Origin: SBAX01 sp043806315
GTDB lineage: Bacteria; Planctomycetota; Phycisphaerae; UBA1845
Length of the DNA stretch: 19,521 nt
NCBI GenBank assembly: GCA_043806315.1
Contig: JAZDHF010000257.1
Span: forward strand, 1 to 19,521
Reading direction: 5' to 3'
The notes under the pieces: generated by a model
Told to the model about the DNA's origin: nothing
Seen by the model: the letters and a program-made list of their open reading frames with translations, nothing else
The model's database searches: none
In this document: positions 14,532 to 19,521 of the stretch, one piece after another
Numbering within the stretch: the first letter of the stretch is position 1
How the letters are laid out: every line of letters starts with the position of its first letter
Program-made: the position numbers and the translations under genes

Positions 14532-14656
14532 GGACGGGGTACGGCAGCGGGTCGGGGGCGGAAGCCTTCGGCCCGTTGCTCGTTGAGTGAGAGCGTCTAA
14601 CAGAACCCCAAGCGCGAGCGCGGGGTCAACGCTCGAGGGCCGAAAAAGCCCAAGGG

Positions 14657-14686
14657 CGGTCGCTTGCGTTTCCGGTTCTGATAGGG
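14657..14686 (-). repeat. Dispersed 30-bp repeat, copy 2 (after TPR-like gene stop)
   Basis: This block matches 7413-7442 at 24 of 30 positions. On the minus strand it begins 18 bp after the stop of the large TPR-like gene, in the same orientation as copy 1 after nifJ, and is followed there by GCCCTTGGGCTTTTT. Confidence 0.6.
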
Positions 14687-14704
14687 GAGTGAAGGACTGC
14701 CTCC

Positions 14705-17521
14705 CTACGGCCCCAGGCACCCCTCGTTATCACGCCGAACGCGCTCGAACTCCGCGGTAAGCGCCGCTCCGCCCAGATCGGGATACAGATATTTCTGCTG
14801 CTCGATGACTTTGATGATCCCCGCGGGCGGCTCGCTCAGAGCGGTCCGACATTGCAGGTCGCGCAGCAGCGACCTCCAGCGGATCGGGTGCCCCGGCGTC
14901 AGATGAGTGGCCAGCCGATTGAACTTCGGCAGCGCCTCCGCGAATTGACCTAGGCGATACATCGACTCCGCCTGTCCGAAGACCACGCGGAGATCCGTTT
15001 CGTTCGTCGGCAGAGCGGTTTCGTCCTTCCCCGCGGCACACTCGCCGAACAACTGTCTAGCTTTCTGGAATTTCCCGGCCTGGAGATTCGCCTCGGCCAA
15101 CTGCACGCGCAGTTCGCGGCGGTCCATTCCCGTCGCCGCCGCATCGTTGATTTCAGCCCAAGCGTCCAGTTGGTCGGCCAGCAGCAGAGCGACCTCCGCC
15201 TTACGCTGGGCCGATGTTTCGTTGCCCGCCGCGCGGAGCTTTTCGACATCGGCCGCCATCGCCGCATATAGCACGCCAAGCGTCGGCCCGGCGCTCTGCG
15301 GCGCGGCCGCCACGTACGCCGGAATCGCCCGGGCGGCCTCGTCGAGTTGTCCGAGCGTTTCATACGCCAGAAGCCGCACGCGCCACACTCGTCCGAACAG
15401 CGCGGTCTCGACCGGATGATCCTGCTCGAAGTTCAACAGTAGTTCGAGGGCCTGAGCCGCCCGGTCGATCCGCGGAATGATCGCCGTCTCCGCGACAAGC
15501 ACGCGAGCCTCGGCGAGCAAGGACCACGCGGACGTCGCCCGCGGCGATTCCCCTTCGCGGCTCAAATGGGCGCCGATGCGGGCCATGAAGTCGCGATACG
15601 CCGATAGGATGCCATCGGCGCGGAGGACAAGGTCGAGGGCGTCGCCGGGGCTTCGCGCGGCCTGCCGTTGCAGGGACTGGGCTAGTGCGCGGACCCGAAG
15701 AAACGCGCTCTCCAGAAAATGCTCGTGTGCCTCGTCCACCCGTCCGAACTGCTCCGCCGCGGCGTCGAATTCGCCGAGGTCGTCGAGCAACTGGGCGTAG
15801 TAGAAGCGCCAATAGCGGGCGGCCTCGGTGTCGGCGTGGTTCGTAAGCAGGTTCTCCATCGCCTCGCGGTAGAGCGCCGCGGCCTCGGTCTTCGAATCTT
15901 GAGCCGCGTCGTGATACAACTCCGCCGAAAGCTGTACGCCGAGCGTCGCCGCGTTCAAAGCTCGATCAAACCCCGGGTGATATCGCGCCGCTTCGACCAG
16001 TTGTTTCGCCGCGCCGCGAAGGTCGCCGCGGCGGTATTTGGCGATCGCGACGTGGTAAAGCACTTCCGGCGCCAACGCTTTCGCGCCGCCCAACCGGGCA
16101 AGGACTCGCTCGCCGGTTGCAATCGCCCGGTCGAGCAGAGCTGGCGCGGCGCCGGCGGATTGGTCCGCCTCCGACATCAACCCGGTGACGTAGGCGCACT
16201 GCTCGAACGGATCGAGGCGCTCGACGTCAGCCTCACGTCCAATTTTTCGATACAACGCCGCGTAGACCGCGTCGCGGCGGTCCGGTGTCCGCGACGCGAG
16301 TTGCGCGAGGGTCCGCCACGCCCGGTCGCGGAATTCATTCGCTTCCGTCGTCCGTCCGGCCTTCTCCGCCGCCGCGGCCTGCGACTGATGGACCGACTTC
16401 TCCAAGAGCGCGGCCGCAAGATGAATCCCGAAGCGATCCTCGCTTTCCCCTCCGACGGCGTTTCGCAGACGGGCGATTCCGCTCACCGCGCTCTCGAACC
16501 GACCGTCGTCGCGGTCGTTGCGGACGCCCTCGATCGTGCCGAGGGTGACCGCCCATTGGACGCGCTCTTTCTCGACGACGTCGCTGAGCCGCTCCGTGAC
16601 CGCGATCACCTGGCCCAGTTGCTCGCGGGCGGCCGCGTGATCGTTCAACCGCCGCTGCGTCATCCCTGCAAGAAGCAGGGCCGGCGCTTGAACGTGACTG
16701 CGCTCCTGCGGCGTCTGAAGGATCGAACTCTTGATCGCCAACGTCTCCACGATTTCATTGAGATGGCGTGCGCGGGTCGCATCGTCGTCCCCCCGCGGTA
16801 GGGCGTCATAGAACAGCGCCCACAGCAAGAGATAGTCCGCGCTCAGTGTCAACCGGTCGAGCTCGTCGACGTACCCGCGTTTGTCGAGGGCCTCAAACTC
16901 CTGCGCCGGCAGGCGGTCGATCCGCGCGGATTCATCCTGCAACCGCTGAGCGAGCGTTCGCACGACCTTGACGGCGCGGGAGGCGAGCGCTGTCAATCGA
17001 GCGCGATCCTCTTCGCTCCCGCCGAAGTAAAGAATGTTCGTGGAAAACGGCTCGGCCTCTTCGTACAGCAGTGAGTGCCCGAGCGTGTATTGCCAATGGA
17101 AACGGCGGGAATCCTCCGGGTTGTCCTCGACCAACTGCTGGAGGAGTCGGTTGGCCTCCGCGATCGCCGACCGCCGTTCGTCCAGCGGCCGCGCCGCGTC
17201 GGCGAACTCCGCGAGCTTCACCTCGCGCATCAACAAGAGCGTCGTCGTCGCGCTGGTGGGCGGAAAGTCCTTGAGATGAAGCTCAAGAATCTCACTCAGG
17301 CCCCGCTTCTTGAGGGCTTCGCGAAACTGCACGGTGTTCAGCCGCGTCTCCTCCGCGGGCGGATTGGGCGGGGGCGATGATGCGGGCGAAGGCTCCGAGG
17401 CCCCAAGCGGCGCCCAAGCACCCGCCAACAGCAACATCCCCAACAAACGGGTACCCCAACACGCTCGAAACTGCCGGTCGAGGGTGGCATGCCCAAGCCC
17501 GCCGACGGCGGGCGCCGGCAT
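14705..17521 (-). CDS. Large exported TPR-like helical-repeat protein
   Basis: From the ATG at 17521 the product has 938 residues. A hydrophobic segment (LLGMLLLAGAWAPLGA) followed by SEPSPASSPPPNPP suggests an N-terminal signal with a Pro-rich linker, so the rest is probably periplasmic. That rest is almost wholly alpha-helical, with tetratricopeptide-style helix pairs: VLYHVAIAKYRRGDLRGAAKQL, AARYWRFYYAQLLDDLGEFDAAAEQF (split), QAESMYRLGQFAEALPKF and LRVQLAEANLQAGKFQKARQLF. The start is uncertain. ATG 17521 has an excellent GGGGGAGGAAC but lies inside a palindromic repeat; ATG 17437 starts right at the hydrophobic core but lacks a good site and basic residues. The frame is open back to 17638, overlapping exbD. 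It ends the exbB-exbD-exbD operon, so a partner or client of that motor is likely. Its binding partner is unknown. Confidence 0.8.
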   Translation of the reverse strand: MPAPAVGGLGHATLDRQFRACWGTRLLGMLLLAGAWAPLGASEPSPASSPPPNPPAEETRLNTVQFREALKKRGLSEILELHLKDFPPTSATTTLLLMREVKLAEFADAARPLDERRSAIAEANRLLQQLVEDNPEDSRRFHWQYTLGHSLLYEEAEPFSTNILYFGGSEEDRARLTALASRAVKVVRTLAQRLQDESARIDRLPAQEFEALDKRGYVDELDRLTLSADYLLLWALFYDALPRGDDDATRARHLNEIVETLAIKSSILQTPQERSHVQAPALLLAGMTQRRLNDHAAAREQLGQVIAVTERLSDVVEKERVQWAVTLGTIEGVRNDRDDGRFESAVSGIARLRNAVGGESEDRFGIHLAAALLEKSVHQSQAAAAEKAGRTTEANEFRDRAWRTLAQLASRTPDRRDAVYAALYRKIGREADVERLDPFEQCAYVTGLMSEADQSAGAAPALLDRAIATGERVLARLGGAKALAPEVLYHVAIAKYRRGDLRGAAKQLVEAARYHPGFDRALNAATLGVQLSAELYHDAAQDSKTEAAALYREAMENLLTNHADTEAARYWRFYYAQLLDDLGEFDAAAEQFGRVDEAHEHFLESAFLRVRALAQSLQRQAARSPGDALDLVLRADGILSAYRDFMARIGAHLSREGESPRATSAWSLLAEARVLVAETAIIPRIDRAAQALELLLNFEQDHPVETALFGRVWRVRLLAYETLGQLDEAARAIPAYVAAAPQSAGPTLGVLYAAMAADVEKLRAAGNETSAQRKAEVALLLADQLDAWAEINDAAATGMDRRELRVQLAEANLQAGKFQKARQLFGECAAGKDETALPTNETDLRVVFGQAESMYRLGQFAEALPKFNRLATHLTPGHPIRWRSLLRDLQCRTALSEPPAGIIKVIEQQKYLYPDLGGAALTAEFERVRRDNEGCLGP

Positions 17522-17565
17522 GTTCCTCCCCCGGCATGGCGGCGCTGCGCTTGGCCATGCCACCC
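17482..17565. repeat. Palindromic repeat at the 5' end of the TPR-like gene
   Basis: GGGTGGCATGCCCAAGC (17482-17498) and GCTTGGCCATGCCACCC (17549-17565) are inverted copies with one mismatch. The interior contains a second dyad, CCCGCCG-A-CGGCGGG, and two direct CCGGCATG units. It fills most of the gap between the second exbD (stop at 17589) and the hydrophobic leader of the TPR-like protein. Confidence 0.75.
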
Positions 17566-17588
17566 GAAGAATCGACAGTGTCGATGCA

Positions 17589-18122
17589 CTACGGTTCGGC
17601 GAACGCAACGTTCTTGCACTCCGCGCGCAGGGCCGCATTCCAGCAGTTCACCACGTGGTCCCAGCGCACGTCCGTCTCCGCGGCGATGATGATCGGCGTC
17701 TCCGCGTCGAAGCCCGGTTTTTGCTGAATGCCGCGAAGCGTCTGGGCCAATTGGTTGAAATCCGTAGGGGTCTCGTTCGGAAAGGAGTCGATGCGGATCG
17801 TGCAATCTTCGCGGCCCGGCCCCGAGTCCGAAAGCCGAACGAAGATCGGCGTCACGGGAAGCGACACGGCCGGGCCTGTCCCTCCGGCTCCGCCGTACCG
17901 CGGCATCTGCGACGAAAGCAACCCTTCCGGCTGGGCGAATCGCGTGGTGGTCATGAAGAAAATCAGAAGAAGGAACGACATGTCAATCATGGGCGCGAAT
18001 CGGCTCAGCGTGAGGAGGACGCTCTGGGGCGTGTATCGTCGGCGCGGGGGGCGGAAGTGGACGGTCGCCTCGTCCCCTTCGCCGGGGGGCGGCATGATCG
18101 GCCAGTCCGATGCCGTGGCCAT
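17589..18122 (-). CDS. exbD: ExbD/TolR-type biopolymer transport protein (second copy)
   Basis: This 177-residue protein has the ExbD plan: a cytoplasmic Pro/Arg-rich start, a single membrane helix around residues 40-60 with RFAPMIDMSFLLLIFFM, and a periplasmic domain. Asp47 in MIDMSFLL matches the proton-carrying aspartate of ExbD/TolR. The periplasmic part has the usual ending, TPIIIAAETDVRWDHVVNC (the 'vxixaDxxxxyxxvv' strand-helix). It is longer than the first copy and has a Gly/Pro-rich insertion (MPRYGGAGGTGPAVSLP). The ATG follows the stop of the first exbD by one base, with GGGAGGGGG as ribosome binding site, so translation is probably coupled. Two non-identical ExbD proteins suggest a mixed channel. 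Confidence 0.92.
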   Translation of the reverse strand: MATASDWPIMPPPGEGDEATVHFRPPRRRYTPQSVLLTLSRFAPMIDMSFLLLIFFMTTTRFAQPEGLLSSQMPRYGGAGGTGPAVSLPVTPIFVRLSDSGPGREDCTIRIDSFPNETPTDFNQLAQTLRGIQQKPGFDAETPIIIAAETDVRWDHVVNCWNAALRAECKNVAFAEP

Positions 18123-18123
18123 C

Positions 18124-18576
18124 CTATTCCCCCTCCCCGGCGATGGCCGCGACGTTGAGCATCTCGATGTGCTGCCGGGAGACCTCGCGCATCACCGCCA
18201 GTACATCCGCGTAGCGAATGCGACGGTCGGCGCGGATCACGACCTTCATATTCGGAAACTCGCGTTTCATGGCCGCCAGCCGTTCGGAAACCGCCCCGAT
18301 GGTCTCCGGCGGATTCGGACCGACGCTGTAGAGCACCGCGTCGCCGCCCTCCGCGGGCTCACCCATGCGGCAGTTCACGACGATCCGGTCGGAGATTTGC
18401 GGGACCTTGGCTCGGCTATGCTCGGGCTCCGGCAACAACATTGCCACCTGCTCCGCCGAAGTGAACTTCGAGACCAACATGAAGAAGATCGTGAGCAGGA
18501 AGATCACGTCGATCAGCGGGGTGTAGCTGAACCCGATCGGCGACTGGGGTCTTTGATAGCGACGTCGCATGGGCAT
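18124..18576 (-). CDS. exbD: ExbD/TolR-type biopolymer transport protein (first copy)
   Basis: This 150-residue protein has a basic cytoplasmic start (MPMRRRYQRP), one membrane helix at about 19-38 with TPLIDVIFLLTIFFMLVS (conserved Asp23), and a compact periplasmic domain ending VVIRADRRIRYADVLAVM, the family's final strand and helix. Together with ExbB it would form the inner-membrane channel that couples proton flow to movement of a periplasmic partner. It begins 4 bp after the exbB stop and ends 1 bp before the next exbD. The ATG at 18576 is used; an ATG two codons later (18570) is equally possible. Confidence 0.94.
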   Translation of the reverse strand: MPMRRRYQRPQSPIGFSYTPLIDVIFLLTIFFMLVSKFTSAEQVAMLLPEPEHSRAKVPQISDRIVVNCRMGEPAEGGDAVLYSVGPNPPETIGAVSERLAAMKREFPNMKVVIRADRRIRYADVLAVMREVSRQHIEMLNVAAIAGEGE

Positions 18577-18580
18577 GGGC

Positions 18581-19360
18581 CTACTTCACCGCCGCGACGG
18601 GGGCCGCGGCGCGTGCGGCGGCGGCCGCCTGCGCGGCGGGCTTAAACACGGCCAGAATCCGATCCGCGGCCACGGCGCATTCGGCCGTCATCACCTCGAT
18701 CCGATTGCGGAACACCGCGTACACGCTTAACGATGGGATGGCCACGGCGAGTCCCCAGAACGTCGCCACGAGAGCGATGGAGACCTTGTCGGCCACGATC
18801 TGGGCGCGCGGGAAGGTGTCCGACGAATGGATCGCCGCGAAAAGGAGGATCATGCCCACGACGGTCCCGAAAAGACCGATCATCGGCGAGATCGCCCCAA
18901 TGATGTTGAGATACTCGATCTTGCGGTAGAGCTTGGCCGATCGCTCCTCGATTGCTTCTTCGAGCGCCCGCTCCATCGCGGAAAAGCCGTTGGGCGCCTC
19001 GCGCAGCGCCGCGTGGAGGGCGTAGCCCAACATGCTCGGCTCCTCGGCGGTGAACTCGACGGCCTCGAGGTAGCGCCGCTCATCGACCAACCGTTGCGTC
19101 TCCTGCACGGCGCTGGGTGGAACGATCGTCGAGCGGCGGATGGAAATGCTGTATTCGATCGCCAACGCCAAGGCCGCAATCGAAAGCAGAACGATCACCC
19201 AGGCGATCAATCCCCCCTTGACCACGAAGAAATCAAAGTAATTGAGGGATTCCGACGCCGGGCCTGCGCCTCCGCCGCTCGGCTGGGCCCACGCCGGCGC
19301 AGCCGCCGTCAACATCACGAGTAGCGCCGCCGCGCCCGCTAGAGATAGAAATCTCGCCAA
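18581..19360 (-). CDS. exbB: MotA/TolQ/ExbB proton channel protein with signal peptide
   Basis: This 259-residue protein has a cleavable signal peptide (AAAPAWA ends at residue 25, then QPSGGG) and three membrane helices at about 47-68, 153-177 and 193-217. The hallmark is SPMIGLFGTVVGMI (158-171), with a large cytoplasmic loop between helices 1 and 2, as in ExbB/TolQ. It should form the pentameric stator around the ExbD helices. The start is a TTG at 19360: the GAGGAGG 8 bp upstream and the signal peptide leave no better choice. The tail is Ala-rich (AAQAAAAARAAAPVAAVK). It opens the operon with two exbD genes and the TPR-like gene; any TonB or receptor partner must be outside the window. 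Confidence 0.95.
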   Translation of the reverse strand: MARFLSLAGAAALLVMLTAAAPAWAQPSGGGAGPASESLNYFDFFVVKGGLIAWVIVLLSIAALALAIEYSISIRRSTIVPPSAVQETQRLVDERRYLEAVEFTAEEPSMLGYALHAALREAPNGFSAMERALEEAIEERSAKLYRKIEYLNIIGAISPMIGLFGTVVGMILLFAAIHSSDTFPRAQIVADKVSIALVATFWGLAVAIPSLSVYAVFRNRIEVMTAECAVAADRILAVFKPAAQAAAAARAAAPVAAVK

Positions 19361-19383
19361 AATCGAATCCTCCTCAATATACT

Positions 19384-19406
19384 CCCTCTCCCTTCCAGGG
19401 AGAGGG
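19384..19406. repeat. CCCTCTCCC-type palindrome upstream of exbB
   Basis: CCCTCTCCC (19384-19392), loop TTCCA and GGGAGAGGG (19398-19406) pair perfectly, followed by TTGGGGTGAGGG. On the minus strand this reads CCCTCACCCCAACCCTCTCCC, the same core as the elements at 2371-2437 and 2443-2571. It lies within 50 bp of the exbB start, so it is in or near the operon leader. Confidence 0.7.
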
Positions 19407-19521
19407 TTGGGGTGAGGGTCGCGCCGCCGAAATCACCCCTCACCCAGCCGCACCCCTAAAGGGGGGTGGCGTTTTTGGGTCAGACCCGACGGGGGGGCGG
19501 GGGCCAACCCTAGCCGCGGGG
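19407..19521. other. Non-coding right edge
   Basis: G/C-rich DNA containing further CCCCTCACCC and CACCCCTAAAGGGG motifs of the same repeat style (about 19435-19470). No gene start is visible before the window ends. Confidence 0.4.

Noticed and set aside
15719..16801. 360-residue open frame on the plus strand
   Set aside because: It is antisense to the TPR-like gene; its Arg-rich composition and lack of a ribosome binding site fit a shadow of high-GC coding DNA.
17728..18645. 305-residue open frame on the plus strand
   Set aside because: Antisense to both exbD genes, which have clear motifs and tight spacing.

Overview
The window is a high-GC bacterial chromosome fragment. It most resembles a member of the Planctomycetota or a neighbouring lineage. 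The support is indirect. Two small membrane proteins carry the 'YxL...CPxC' zinc-ribbon style common in that phylum. GTG and TTG starts occur, intergenic space is rich in palindromic repeats, and pyruvate:ferredoxin oxidoreductase, flagellin and duplicated ExbD genes sit close together. No rRNA or tRNA gene, CRISPR array or transposase was seen, so the placement is an inference.

Layout, left to right. (1) 1-2040, accessory DNA: the 3' end of a SAM-dependent methyltransferase, then a small HTH/coiled-coil gene flanked by REP-like hairpins that start with GTAG, then a minus-strand UPF0175 antitoxin / DUF3368 PIN toxin pair. (2) 2043-5202: a degenerate ketosynthase-like gene on the minus strand with palindromic repeats built into its reading frame, diverging from two plus-strand lipoprotein genes and truB (tRNA pseudouridine 55 synthase). 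(3) 5203-7452: gene-poor DNA holding a zinc-ribbon membrane protein, a small partly degenerate zinc-ribbon protein and many hairpins. (4) 7453-12681: a complete single-chain pyruvate:ferredoxin (flavodoxin) oxidoreductase (nifJ) and, upstream of it on the same strand, mnmE (tRNA wobble-uridine modification GTPase) with an unusual G3/switch II. (5) 13000-14481: a stand-alone flagellin gene. (6) 14705-19360: a minus-strand operon exbB-exbD-exbD-(large exported helical-repeat protein), with no TonB or receptor inside the window.

The housekeeping genes (truB, mnmE, nifJ) look intact by their motifs. The operon at the right end is the best candidate for a working system: an ExbB/ExbD proton-driven motor coupled to a very large exported TPR-like protein of unknown job. 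The most unusual feature of the window is its load of at least five kinds of small palindromic or dispersed repeat. One is fused in frame into the ketosynthase-like gene, one appears to supply the Shine-Dalgarno and ATG of the TPR-like gene, and one recurs 10-18 bp after the stop codons of two unrelated genes.
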